Shown one piece after another: positions 23,001 to 32,363 of a stretch of DNA of 58,665 nt. The stretch is from Acidimicrobiia bacterium. GTDB lineage: Bacteria > Actinomycetota > Acidimicrobiia > IMCC26256 > PALSA-610. The position numbers and the translations under genes were made by a program. The stretch lies in the NCBI GenBank assembly GCA_027494135.1, contig JAOSJK010000045.1:1-58665 (forward strand). The letters run 5' to 3'. The notes beneath the pieces were generated by a model. The model did not search any database. It was not told where the DNA came from and saw nothing but the letters and a program-made list of their open reading frames with translations. The stretch's first letter is position 1, and each line of letters starts with the position of its first letter.

Positions 23001-23664
23001 CAGCAGGTCGAACTCGAGCCCGAACTTCTCGCCCAGCTCGTCCTGCCACTGCTCCACCAGCCCGCCGGGCGCTCACCACCAGACACCGCTCGAGGTCGCC
23101 GCGGACGATGAGCTCCTTGATCAGCAGGCCCGCCATGATCGTCTTGCCGGCACCGGGGTCGTCGGCGAGCAGGAACCGCAGCGGCTGGCGGGTGAGCATC
23201 TCCTCGTACACCGCTTCGATCTGGTGCGGAAGCGGGTCGACGTCGGAGGTCTCGGCCGCCAGGTACGGATCGAAGAGGTAGGCGAGCTGGATGCGCTTCG
23301 CCTCCGAGACCAGCATGAACAGCTCCGGATCGGCATCCAGCGACCACGGACGCCCCTCACCGTCGAGCTCGAGGGACGGCTCGCTGGTGCGGTACACGAG
23401 CTCGCGCTCCACGGTCCCGGAGGGGTCCTCGTAGGTGAGGTTCACCACGTCGGAGCCGATCCACTCCGCGTCGATCACCGTCACGACACCAGCCGCACTG
23501 ATCCCGCGCACCCGGGTGCCCTTGGTGAGCTCTTCGAGACGGGCCACGCTCCCCCGCATCCGTTCCAGCCAGGCATCGTACGACGATGCTGTGACATCAG
23601 GGGCCGGATCGCCCCTCGGACCTGGCCCCACACAGGGGCCGACGGCGGACCCGACTGTCTCCAT
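20037..23664 (-). CDS. SNF2-family helicase with DUF3883 domain (frameshifted)
   Basis: First gene of the three-gene system, ATG 23664. The N-terminal part has [16 protein letters not shown] and [20 protein letters not shown]. The SNF2 core follows: [20 protein letters not shown] (Walker A, near 23110-23170), [14 protein letters not shown] (DEAH box, near 22840-22880), [13 protein letters not shown], and in the second RecA domain [20 protein letters not shown] with [13 protein letters not shown] (near 21720-21830). The C-terminal DUF3883 domain has [14 protein letters not shown] and [11 protein letters not shown], a nuclease-fold pattern (D, then E-x-K). It ends [18 protein letters not shown]...PPH at 20037. 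About 1209 residues. DrmD of DISARM is a comparable SNF2 helicase, but the pairing here with DUF1156 and DUF499 differs from canonical DISARM. Confidence 0.85.
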
Positions 23665-23773
23665 TCATGGATGGGGACATTCGCTCGGATCGCTGGACAT
23701 GCGGGCGGGTGTACGAGCCAATCGTGCGGCCCGCCGGCACCCGGCCGGCGGCCGTCACGGAGGTACACCCGAA

Positions 23774-24229
23774 ATGGCAGACGAGACCACCGAAGCAACC
23801 GCAGAACCCTGACCCGGACGACGACGCTGTGGATGTCGACGACATCGAGGACGCGGACGGCGAACCCGGCACGGATTCGGAGGATGAGCCGGCACCCGGC
23901 GATGAGCCCGCGCGCGAGGAGCGACCGGCGGCGCGCTATTCGGTCGCGGACATGAACCGCGGTGTCGTGGGCGAGTTGATCGTGCACTTCCCGACGCGTG
24001 AGGCTCGTTTCACGATGGATGGCGAGGCCGCGTTGCGGATCCTCGCGCTGTACTCGGGCACGGGCGACCCGTCGTACATCGATCGCGCGCATCCACACCG
24101 TTCGAGCGCGCGTTCAGAGTGTGGGTCGCGCTCGATCTCGACCAGGCGCTCGCGATCTATTGGGCCCCAGGGCTGCGCAGCGGGCACGAGCGGGCGACGA
24201 TCGATCCGATGCCGCCACTATCCGCATGA
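23774..24229 (+). CDS. Acidic hypothetical protein of a mobile module (frameshifted)
   Basis: Starts at ATG 23774 (MADETTEATAEP), divergent from the helicase gene by 109 bases. After one frame change it continues with a very acidic segment (DPDDDAVDVDDIEDADGEPG), then a folded part: NRGVVGELIVHFPTREARF, DGEAALRILALYSGTGDPS. After a second change it ends FRVWVALDLDQALAIYWAPG...PPLSA at 24229. About 150 residues. The stop overlaps the next ATG as ATGA. No family recognised. The linkage to HTH, recombinase-like and transposase-like genes suggests an element-encoded accessory protein. Confidence 0.6.
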
Positions 24230-24616
24230 CCGACGCGCGCGCGCGTGTGCAGCGCGCGGTGAACCCGGCACGTTCGGGATGCGATGCGCAACGTCGGTGT
24301 CCGGCACGTGGATCGGCGGCGGCGGCTGCGGCCGTGCGACTACCTGTCGGACCCGTTCGGGTTCGGTCGGCGCGACGACGTCGCGCCGACCGATCCGCCC
24401 GGCGGTGATCCGGTCTCCCAACGCGTGGCGCTGTTGCAGCATGCGCTCGCACGCGAGTGGACCCGCCGGGGACGCCAGCCCACCGCCGCAGAGCTGTGCC
24501 GCCGTTACGGCATCAGCAAGCAGGTGTGGAGCCGGGTGGTGCTCGGCCAGCGGTGGGCGGGCGAGACCGCGTTCGCAGCGCTGACCGAGGCCGTCCTGGC
24601 TCGCAGCGGCCCCTGA
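24226..24616 (+). CDS. HTH DNA-binding protein (frameshifted)
   Basis: Begins MTDARARVQRAVNPARSG at 24226 in an ATGA overlap with the gene before. After a frame change near 24280 it reads LRPCDYLSDPFGFGRRDDVA and ends with an XRE-like helix-turn-helix: RRGRQPTAAELCRRYGISKQ followed by VWSRVVLGQRWAGETAFAAL. About 130 residues. The HTH (turn around RYGIS) is clear; the target is unknown. It is probably a regulator or accessory DNA binder for the recombinase-like and transposase-like genes downstream. Confidence 0.6.
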
Positions 24617-24638
24617 CCCGGCGCCGACTGAGCGGACG

Positions 24639-24655
24639 GCCCCGTCCGGGGCTTT
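24639..24655 (+). terminator. Short GC hairpin with T-run after the HTH gene
   Basis: GCCCCG, a TC loop and CGGGGC, then TTT. The stem is six bases with a minimal loop, 23 bases past the HTH stop. It could be a weak intrinsic terminator or only an attenuating hairpin, since the next gene starts 65 bases on in the same direction. Confidence 0.4.
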
Positions 24656-24719
24656 CCCGGCGCCGGGCGCCTGGCGGTGGCCTGATTGCGCCTCTGAGCG
24701 GGCGGCGGACTTTCCGCGC

Positions 24720-26000
24720 GTGCCTGACGAAGCCATGGACGCCATCACGACTGCCATCAAGGCGTACCGGCCCCGCGGCCTCGGCACCGTCGAGGACGGC
24801 GAGGCGCGGCTCGCGTTCGTCGTCGCAACGGTCGCGGCCGTCAGCTGGAAGACACCCAAGCACGCCCGCACCGCGATGACCCATGCTTGGGCCTACACGG
24901 GCTGGCTGGCCGCGAACGGCAGGGCACTCGAGCAGTCGGCGTTCACGGTCGCGCACATCGACGCGTACCTGAAGGCGCGGGCGTTCGCGAAGCAGGGCAC
25001 GCGCTGACGCCGTGCGCTCGTACCTGGTGCGGCTCGCGCCGGCCGCTCCGGCCACGGTCTCCACGCCAGCGGCTGCATCGGTGCCGGCCGTTGCGCCGAC
25101 GGTCCTGCCCACGGTTCAGAGGTTGTCGGCCGAGCTCGAGGCTGCGCTGGGCGAGTACGCGCCGGCCGGTTCGCGCCTGTCCGACGACGGCCGCGAGTTC
25201 GTGCGCGACGTTGCACGCCGCGTCGAGGTCTCGAACCTCGGCGCCTTGCGCACAGTGGTACGCAACGTCGCCGCCTCATCGCGATGGTCGAAGCGCAACA
25301 CCGTCCGCTGCGCATCGATGTCGTGTTCGCGACCACGACGATCGAGCAGTACCTGACGGGTGCGGGCGGCAGCCTGAAGTCGCAGGCGAGTTACGCGTCG
25401 ATCCTGTACGCCCTCCAGGAACAGCTGCTGGCGAAGGCCGCCGGGGAAACGGCACGCGACGTGCCCGCAGCCACAAGCGCGGCCGGGTCCTCGATGACGA
25501 CACGACGGCGCGCCTGGTGCGGTGGCCACATGCGCCCACAGCGTGAGACGAGCCGCGCGTCGCTGGCGCTGATCGCGCTGCTCATGGGGACGGGCTGCGA
25601 CGGCGCCGAAGCCGGCCGCGTCGAGCTCGGTACGGACGTCGTCGTCCACGGCGCGACGACGATCGACGTCGCGCTGACGGGCAGCGACGGTACTCGGCGG
25701 ATCGTGCGCGCCGCCGCCAAGTGGGCGCCGCTGCTCGCCGCGTGCGTGCGCGGCGCGTCAACACCCGACGGTTGGCTGATCGGCGGGAGCGCCACGCCGC
25801 AACCGCGCGCGTCCGACATCGCCGATGACGCCCGCAAGGACGGCGTCGACTTCGACCTGCGCGCGATGCGCGACACCTGGCTCGCCGGCGCGTGCGTCGC
25901 ATCCGGGCTGCCCCAACTCCTCACGGCGGCCGGGCTGTCGTGGCCAGGTGCGCTCGACCGCATCTGGCCAGCGGTGCTCGAACGGGCGGCCCGACGATGA
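24720..26000 (+). CDS. Degenerate tyrosine-recombinase-like protein (frameshifted)
   Basis: Start at GTG 24720 or ATG 24735 (MDAITTAIKAYRPRGLGT). The N-terminal part resembles a SAM-like core-binding domain (TAMTHAWAYTGWLAANGR, FTVAHIDAYLKARAFAKQ). A frame change at ~25005 leads to a second such segment (RRVEVSNLGALRTVVRNVAA). The C-terminal half resembles the integrase catalytic fold: LALIALLMGTGCDGAEAGRV at the position of the first-Arg box, KWAPLLAACVRGA, and FDLRAMRDTWLAGACVASGL at the position of the HxLRHT box. The canonical first Arg and the HxLR-H arrangement are altered, and no clear catalytic Tyr follows. I infer a non-catalytic or highly diverged relative. Its stop overlaps the next gene as ATGA, implying joint function. 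About 425 residues. Confidence 0.5.
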
Positions 26001-27780
26001 GCTCGAAGAAGAAGACGTTCCAGAGCCGCCAGCAACTGCGGCGCCGGCGGGATCCGCCGCGTCGAGATCCTGCCCAGCGAACGCCTGATCAGGGACGTCG
26101 AAGGGATGCTCGGCCGCTGCACCGAGCTGTTCGAGTTCATCGAGGAACGCCTGCCCGTCGAGCCGCCCGCGAGATGACCTCCGCCAGCTGTTCTTGGCGT
26201 TGATGGTCGTGATGCGGATCCGCCAGCGGCTCCATCTGACCGACATCGACGACCTGATCCTCACCGCCCCACCCGAGCTCAGACGCCGCCTCGGCCTGGT
26301 GCGCAGGGACGGCAAGCCGTACACCTACAGGCAGTACTGGGGTTTCTTCCATCTGGTCGTCGAGTCGCTCGACCCGACCGGCACGTCAACTGCGATCAGC
26401 GCCCGGCGAAGAAGTACCCCGCAAGCAGCCAAGACCTTCACCGACGAAGAAACCAGCGAGCGGGAAGCCGCGCTGCAACACGTGTTCCATCTCATCTGCA
26501 AGGCGTCCATCCCGACCTGGATGCGTCACGACTCCGGCGACTACGTCGGTGACGGAACCACCAAGTGGGCGTACTCGCGACCTAGTTCGACTTCATGCAA
26601 CGCCCGCCCGGCAACGACCGCGGAGACGTGGTCACGATCGCAGACCTCGTCGAGGACGACACGCTGCGGAGGCGGGCTTCGACGACGACGACCACCCCGA
26701 ACGCAAGCCACGAACCGTGGCGAGCAGGCACGACCCGACGCCACCTACCTCGGCCTGAAAACCCCCCAAGCACGTGTTCGGCTACATGCTGCATCTCGTG
26801 TGCGGGTCGGCACGATATGCCGCTGCTCATCGAGACCGGACGGCTCACCGCCGTGACCGCCGACCCCGCCCGATCGCTGCTGCCCGTCATCGCGCAACTC
26901 GCGCACGACCGCGCCAACGACCCGACCTTGAAAGCCGGCATCGCCGCCGGCACCGCCCGCAAACTCGGCGACATCGGCACCGACTGCGGATACTCGCAGG
27001 CCAACCCGCGCAACTGGCATCTGCCCATCCGCGCGCTCGGCGGGAACCCGATCTACCGGCTCCACTCCCAGAACCAGGCCGGCATCCACAACCGCCACCC
27101 CCAAAGTCCCGTTCTGCGACGGTGAACCCGTCTGCGAATGCTGCATCGGCCACGACCTCACCAAGATCCGCTACCTGCGCCCCGGCGCCAGTGACGACCT
27201 CCACCTCCAGTTCAGCGCGACGTCGAGCAGCGCTTCAGGCTCCTTCGGCTACCGCTCCAACGGTGATGTTCGCGCCGATGGGTCACGACACCTCCTGGCG
27301 CCTCACTACGACTCCGACCGGCCCGGCAGCCCCGGCGGCTGCGAGTTCTGCGTCGACGCCGCCGGCAACCCCACCATCGACCCCACCAGCAAACAGCCCC
27401 AAACCCCGCTGCTGCACCAAGCGCAGCTACGTGCTTCGCCGCCGAGCACCTCGCCTGGGCGCAATACCCGCGCTACGGAACCCCCGCCTGGCGTGACCGC
27501 GACGTGTTTGCGCAACCGCGTCGAAGGCGCGAACTCGCTCGTCAAGAACACCGACATCGTCCGCTGGGGCAAACAGGACAGCCACCACTACCGCAGCCGC
27601 GCCTTCCAGAAATCCATCATCGCCGCGCTCGCCATCGCCATCGTCAACCTCGAACAGCTCGAGAACAGGGAGATCGTCGAACTCGACCTAACCCCAACCG
27701 CGGCGGACGCCCCGCAGCCCAGGCCTCGAGCAATACCTCCCCGCCCCACCACCATCGCCACCGCGCACAGCCCGCCGTAG
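25997..27780 (+). CDS. Transposase-like protein (DDE-type C-terminus, frameshifted)
   Basis: Begins MSSKKKTFQSRQQLR at 25997. Frames after the start give VEILPSERLIRDVEGMLGRC, then LRQRLHLTDIDDLILTAPPE-like sequence (IRQRLHLTDIDDLILTAPPE near 26219) and KPYTYRQYWGFFHLVVESLD. The middle has LLIETGRLTAVTADPARSLL and LGDIGTDCGYSQANPRNWHL, similar to the Asp-containing core of DDE transposases. Next comes a Cys-containing insert (CDGEPVCECCIGHDL, CEFCVDAAGNP). The C-terminus RNRVEGANSLVKNTDIVRWG then QDSHHYRSRAFQKSIIAALA matches the usual transposase ending. About 590 residues. The family is not one I can name; terminal inverted repeats were not found by eye. Confidence 0.55.
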
Positions 27781-27937
27781 GCGACCCCATCCCCGCCGCA
27801 AGCCGGCCGATCAACCGGGCCGGCATCAAAGCCCGGACATCCCGCCCACCGACCAGCATCAGCCGCCCTGGAGCCCGCCACACCCCGGCGGGCTCACTCG
27901 CCTCCGCCACCCACCCCGAAACGCCCCCAGGCACGCC

Positions 27938-27961
27938 GAACCCCCTCGAAACAGGGGGTTC
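27938..27961 (+). terminator. Strong GC hairpin left of the first tRNA fragment
   Basis: GAACCCCCT, loop CGAAAC, AGGGGGTTC: a perfect nine-base stem. There is no T-run on either strand, so it may be a factor-assisted terminator or an end-of-element structure. It lies 38 bases from the first att repeat, where E1 and E2 carry their terminators. The 27781-27937 stretch before it is GC-rich with nothing else recognised. Confidence 0.45.
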
Positions 27962-27998
27962 CGGGAAAGCATGCGCTCCACTTCGGGAAACGCACCGA

Positions 27999-28040
27999 TG
28001 GTGGCGGGCAGGATTGAACCTGCGACCTTCGGGTTGTGGG
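27999..28040 (-). repeat. att site copy 1: 3' fragment of a tRNA gene
   Basis: Read on the minus strand, CCCACAACCCGAAGGTCGCAG continues into GTTCAATCC and TGCCCGCCACCA: the 3' anticodon-stem strand, T arm and acceptor end with CCA of a tRNA. The D-arm half is absent, so this is a displaced att fragment, not a tRNA gene. Compared with copies 2 and 3 it lacks two G and one T in homopolymers. It marks the junction between the left region and element E1. Confidence 0.8.
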
Positions 28041-28215
28041 CCCGATTCCAAGCCTCTCCTGGCGTCCCGCTCCGTACCGTCCAGTACTCCTCTGAGGTGG
28101 GCTTTTCGGGCATTCGACTGCCAGTCCGTGCCACTGCGGACCAGCCAGCTCCCAGCCAGCGGTGAGAAGCGAGTGTAGAAGCCTCGAGTTGCCTGCGGAG
28201 TCCCTTCCTTTTGGG
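28041..28215. repeat. Conserved left end of element E1
   Basis: The ~150 bases after att copy 1 align with those after att copy 2: shared words include CAGTAC followed by CTCTGAGGTGGG, CCACTGCGGACCAGC and GTGTAGAAG. Two GAGAAG/TAGAAG words lie at 28162-28170 and 28173-28182, spaced like the pair in E2. I interpret this as the recombination end of E1 with integrase arm-binding sites. No gene is seen here. Confidence 0.6.
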
Positions 28216-28253
28216 TTCGCTCGTCGTTCGCCGAGCACCGTCGCAGTCGTCTC

Positions 28254-28738
28254 TCACCGGGGACGTTCCTTGATGCCCGACCCAGAGAAGGTCGACGACT
28301 ACGGCGATGCGCTCAACGAAGGTCTGGTCGACGCTTGGTGGCGCGATCCAGCGGAGAGGTAAGGCGGCGGTAGAACTGGCGAGTCCGTCGAAGAACGCAG
28401 CGGCATCGGTTTCGGCCGCAGCGCCGCGGCGCGATGTCCTCGGCAAGGTCGTCGCGTTGGGAGCCCTTCGGGATAGAAGACAACGTCGACCTTCCTCGTC
28501 ACCGGGGCGGTATCCCGCAGTCGCTCGCCACGCCGGTCCGAGCACGATCCCCATCCGTCGTCGATCGTGTGACGACGGCCTCGATTTACCCATGCTGTCA
28601 CGGACCGGCCATGGATGCGAGGGCTTGTGGCCTCAGGCGTCGTCGGCGACGCGGGAAGCGGCACGAGACTGCCGCTTGCGTTGCTGACAACGTATTGCCG
28701 TGAAGCGACGGGGAGGGGCCGACGTAATGCCTCATCAT
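28254..28738 (-). CDS. DUF1905/YdeI-like protein, copy 1 (frameshifted)
   Basis: Start near 28735-28738 and stop at 28254 by alignment with the better preserved copy at 46360-46843. Visible pieces: IDDGWG (the DUF1905 core), VDVVFYPEGLPTRRP, and the C-terminal helical part encoded by ASTRPSLSASP in a shifted frame. The nucleotide sequences of the two copies align along nearly their whole length with substitutions and indels. About 160 residues when restored. DUF1905/YdeI-AAE-type proteins have been linked to antimicrobial-peptide or bacteriocin protection, but their function is not settled. It sits at the left end of element E1. Confidence 0.6.
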
Positions 28739-28890
28739 CGCGGAGCGGCTCAACCGGTCGTCGGTCCGCAGCAAGCACCTCGACTGCGACCTGGCGGCGC
28801 CGCTTCCGGCAGATGCGCTCCGCCTGAGTCTGCTTTCGGCTGCTGCCGGGCGCACCACGGTCGCCCCATCGTTGCGGGCGAACCGATCGC

Positions 28891-28918
28891 GGGTAGAGGG
28901 TCCATCGACCCTCTACCC
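28891..28918. promoter_or_regulatory. Perfect 12-base inverted repeat in a divergent intergenic region
   Basis: GGGTAGAGGGTC, loop CATC, GACCCTCTACCC, extendable by one C-G pair outward. It lies between the leftward DUF1905 gene and the rightward DUF305 gene, 16 bases before the DUF305 start. Symmetry and position suggest an operator for a dimeric regulator; as RNA it would fold into a strong hairpin in the DUF305 leader. The 28740-28890 stretch beside it holds nothing I recognise. Confidence 0.5.
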
Positions 28919-28933
28919 GACAGGAGCGGAACC

Positions 28934-29584
28934 ATGAACACCCCGACATCGACGAAGTCATCGACGCGCCACGACCAAGACGACAGACGGATCCGGCGAT
29001 CACGGCGACGAGCAGTCCACATCGGGTGGCTTGACTGACGAGAGCAGCACACCTGCGGTTCGGGGCCATGATCCTCACGTCAATGGTGCCTTATGTACTT
29101 CGTGATGTTCACCGGGTCGTGGGGGAGCTGAGCCACGTCCGCTTCAGCCAGAGTCGGGTCTTCATGGCCATCACCATGGGCGGCACCATGGGCTTGGTCA
29201 TGCTGGCCTGGATGTTGAACATGTACAGCAACGTCAAGGGGCAACATCGCCATCGTCGTGGTCAGCCTGCTGATGCTCGGCGGCGGCATCGCCTTGGATC
29301 GGAGCCAGGCCACCGTCGGTGACGTGTCGTTCCTGCGAGCGATGATCCCGCACCACTCGCTGGCCATCACCCGCTCGGAACGGTTCAACAACGACGACAT
29401 CCGAGTCGCCGCGAGCTGGCGGTCGAGATCAGCGAGGGGCAGCGCCGTGAGATCCTCGAGATGGAGTGGCTGATCGACGACATCAACGAGAACGGGGGCG
29501 GCCACGACACCCGGACGAGGCTCGGCAGCGCGAGGTCCCCCGGACTTCGAGGTGGCCGCTGAGCGGGAGTGCAACGGCGGCTGA
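28934..29584 (+). CDS. DUF305 membrane protein (frameshifted)
   Basis: Start ATG 28934 (MNTPTSTKSSTRHDQD) with AGGAG just upstream; the in-frame link to the conserved part needs frame changes. The conserved region begins FGAMILTSMV near 29060, has SHVRFSQSRVFMAITMGGTM and GLVMLAWMLNMYSNVKG (transmembrane), then a second hydrophobic helix VVSLLMLGGGIALDRSQ. It ends with the DUF305 signature FLRAMIPHHSLAITRSERF and ISEGQRREILEMEWLIDDIN. About 210 residues with three transmembrane helices. DUF305 (DUF305/CopM-like) proteins bind copper at His/Met clusters and protect the envelope. It begins the E1 metal cargo. Confidence 0.72.
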
Positions 29585-30004
29585 CGCTACGGTCGAACGG
29601 GTGGACCAGGGTACTGATCCGTCGGCGTTCGCCGACATCGACCGTTGCGGTGTGGGTGCTGTTGGCGCTGTTGCTGGAGCGTGCTCCAGCGACTATTCGA
29701 CCGCCCGAGGCGGAGATTCCTCGGGTGGCGCGGAGCTGTACGGACAGTCGTGCGCGCCCTGCCACGGCGCCGACCTTTGTGGCATCGTCCAGGCCGCCGC
29801 ACCTGTGGCGGTCTACCGCGCCTGACCACCACCCCGACGCGCCGTTCCGAGCTGCGGTGACCCCAGGGGTCGAGGGCCCATCACTGGGACTTCGGGGACA
29901 TGCCGCCGGTCGAGGGACTCAGTGAGCAGGAGATCGACCTGATCATCAAGCACATGCGCGAGCAGCAGGAGATCCACGGACTCGACCCCCTACCCACGGG
30001 CTGA
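29569..30004 (+). CDS. c-type cytochrome lipoprotein, copy 1 (frameshifted)
   Basis: Frames combine to a signal-like segment (VAVWVLLALLL near 29645), a lipobox-like ACSSDYSTA, then AELYGQSCAPCHGADL with the C-x-x-C-H heme motif, DHHPDAPFRAAVT, FGDMPPVEGLSEQEIDLI with a likely Met heme ligand, and HMREQQEIHGLDPLPTG before the stop at 30004. About 140 residues. It is a small exported monoheme cytochrome, paralogous to the gene at 39251. It lies directly behind DUF305. The start is uncertain because the first ~60 codons are frame-broken. Confidence 0.7.
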
Positions 30005-30222
30005 TCCGATCGGATCCAGTGTCGCCGGTGTTAGGCCAGTGACCACGATGCAGACACCGGCGGCGACGGTGCCGAGGGCGATGGCGGCGGCAGGACCGAC
30101 TGCGACGCCGAGGACCGTGGTGAGCAGACGATGAGCAGCATCGGCCCCGGCACAACAGACGGCCAACGCACCAGCAGGCCGCGATCGGATCGATCCGTCC
30201 CGGCCCCGGTTGGGTCGGTCAT
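29990..30222 (-). CDS. Small hydrophobic membrane protein (frameshifted)
   Basis: Starts at ATG 30222 (MTDPTGAGTDRSDRGLLVRW) and, after a frame change near 30130, gives LLTTVLGVAVGPAAAIALGT followed by VAAGVCIVVTGLTPATLDP, ending at a TAG at 29990. It therefore ends inside the last codons of the convergent cytochrome gene. About 75 residues, one or two transmembrane helices. It is the last gene of the leftward copper operon, after copB. No family recognised. Confidence 0.5.
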
Positions 30223-30257
30223 GACGCCCACCGCCTTCTCGCGGGCTGTGGGGGCGG

Positions 30258-32363
30258 TTAGTCGACGAGTTCCGGTGGGCGGAGCTCGACGCGGCGGAGG
30301 AGCTGGGCGTTGAGGGCCACGACGATGGTGGAGACGCTCATCAACACGGCTGCGAGCGCCGGCGGCATGTTGATGCCCGCCCACGCTGAGGGCACCGGCG
30401 GCGATCGGGATGGCGAGCACGTTGTACCCGGCGGCCACCACAGGTTCTGGAGAGGCCTCGCGGTAGGCGGCTGGAGAGCCGGATAGCGCCACCAGCTCGT
30501 GGGTCTGAGCTGGCGGAGATGAGGCCGGGCGGATTCGATGGCGACGTCGGTGCCGGCCCCGATGGCGATGCCGACATCGGCGCGGGCCAGGGCGGGGGCG
30601 TCGTTGACGCCGTCGCCGACCATGGCCACCTTGAGGCGTCGGGCCTGGAGCTCGGCGACCTTGGCGTCCCCTTGTCCTCGGGAGCACTCGGCCATGACCT
30701 CGTCGACGCCGAGGTCGGCGCCGACGGCGTCGGCGACCTGTCGGGCGTCGCCGGTGATCATCACCACGCGCCGGTTCATGGCCTGCAACTCGGCGACGGC
30801 CATTTCGCCTCGGGGCGGACCTCGTCCTCCAGCGCGATGCCACCGATGATGATGTCACCGCGGGCTGAGGTACAGCACCGACGACCTGCGGTCCTTCCAG
30901 GTCGTCGACCAGTCGGTCAGTTCGTCCGGTTCGGTGAGCGACAGCTCGCGCATATGTTGGGGCCACCGACGGTGTAGGTGTCGCTGTCGATGCTGGCCTC
31001 GACGCCACGACCGGTGATCGACCGGAAGTCGCGCGCCGAGGCGATGTCGCCGCGGTCGCGGGCGGCGGTCACGATGGCCCGGGCGAGGGGGTGCTCGCTG
31101 TCGGACTCGACGCCACCGGCGAGGCGTAGGACCTCGTCGTCGTCGACACCGGCGCCGGCCACGCCGACGACGGTGTGGGCACCCTTGGTGAGGGTGCCGG
31201 TCTTGTCGAACAGGAACGCATCGACGGTGCGGCTCTGCTCGAGCGCGAGTCGGTCCTTCACCAGGATCCTGGTTGCGGGCGGCCATCGCCGAGGAGATCG
31301 AGGTGGTCAGCGGGATCGCCAGACCGAGGGCGTGGGGGCAGGAGATGACCAGCACGGTGACAACGCGGGTGACCGCCTCATCGGTGTCACCGAGGGCAAA
31401 CCACACCACGCCGGTGATCGCGGCGGCGCCGGTGGCGACGTAGAACAGCAGCGCGGCGGCCCGATCGGCCAGGACCTGGGCCGGGACTGCGAGGACTGGG
31501 CCTCGGCGACCAGCCGTTGGATGCCGGCCAGGGCGGTCTCCTCCCACGGCGTCGACCCGGACCCGGATCGCGGAGTCGGTCGACACCGTGCCTGCTACGA
31601 CCCGGTCTCCGAGGTCCTTCGAGACCGGCTTTGACTCGCCTGTGATCATCGATTCGTCCAGCTCCGCGGAGCCGTCGACGATCTCCCCGTCCGCCGGCAC
31701 TCGTGCCCGGATCGCACCAGCACCACATCGCCAGGCTCCAGGTCGTCGATCGGGACGGATTCGACAGCACCGTCGGGTCCGATGCGTTCGGCCTCGTCGG
31801 GGAGCAGCGCAGCGAGGGCGGCGAGGGCGTCTTGGGCCTGGCCGAGGGCGCGCATCTCCTGCCAGTGACCCAAGAGCATGATCGTGACGAGGGCAGCGAG
31901 CTCCCACCAGAAGTCCAGGCCGAAGGCGTCGAGGGGAGGTGGCCATCGAGGCGATGTGTAGGCGACGGTGATCGCCATGGCGATCAGCAGCATCATCCCC
32001 GGTTGACGGTCCTTCAGTTCACGCCGGCCGCCTTCGAGGAACGGCCAGCCGCCCCAGAAGAAGATCACCGAGCCGAGCACCGGGCCGACCCACTCCATGC
32101 CGGGGAAGCCGAGCTCGAGCTGAACCAGTCCATGACCATGTGGCTGGTCGCCACGACCGGGATGGTCATGAGCAGGCACTACCAGAACCGACGGCGGAAG
32201 GCCCTCGGTGTGGTGCCCGGCGTGCTTGCCGGTGGTGTGCCCGCCGTGTCGATCGTGGCCGTGTTTCCTTCGTGACCGGCGTGGTCCGGTCGGCGTCCGT
32301 CGCCGCTGGTGTGATCGGGGGCGGCGTCGCTGTGGATTGGGTGTCGTGCTGTTCGGTTGCCAT
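30258..32363 (-). CDS. copB: CopB-type copper P-type ATPase, CPH motif (frameshifted)
   Basis: Start ATG 32363 (MATEQHDTQSTATPPP) with GGAGG eight bases upstream; the next stretch is His-rich (HDRHGGHTTGKHAGHH). P1B-ATPase motifs: TGES in ESMITGESKPVSKDLGD (near 31630), the metal-site helix VISCPHALGLAIPLTTSISS with CPH (near 31300-31360), DKTGTLTKG phosphorylation site (near 31200), EHPLARAIV, and [20 protein letters not shown] (near 30580-30640). It ends with VVALNAQLLRRVELRPPELV at 30258. CPH and a His-rich N-terminus indicate the P1B-3/CopB group, which exports copper or silver. About 700 residues. Confidence 0.82.

Noticed and set aside
540..27780. Defence genes as genuine pseudogenes
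   Set aside because: Frame breaks are equally dense in metal-resistance, integrase and regulatory genes, while motifs and overlapping junctions are kept; assembly error explains this better.
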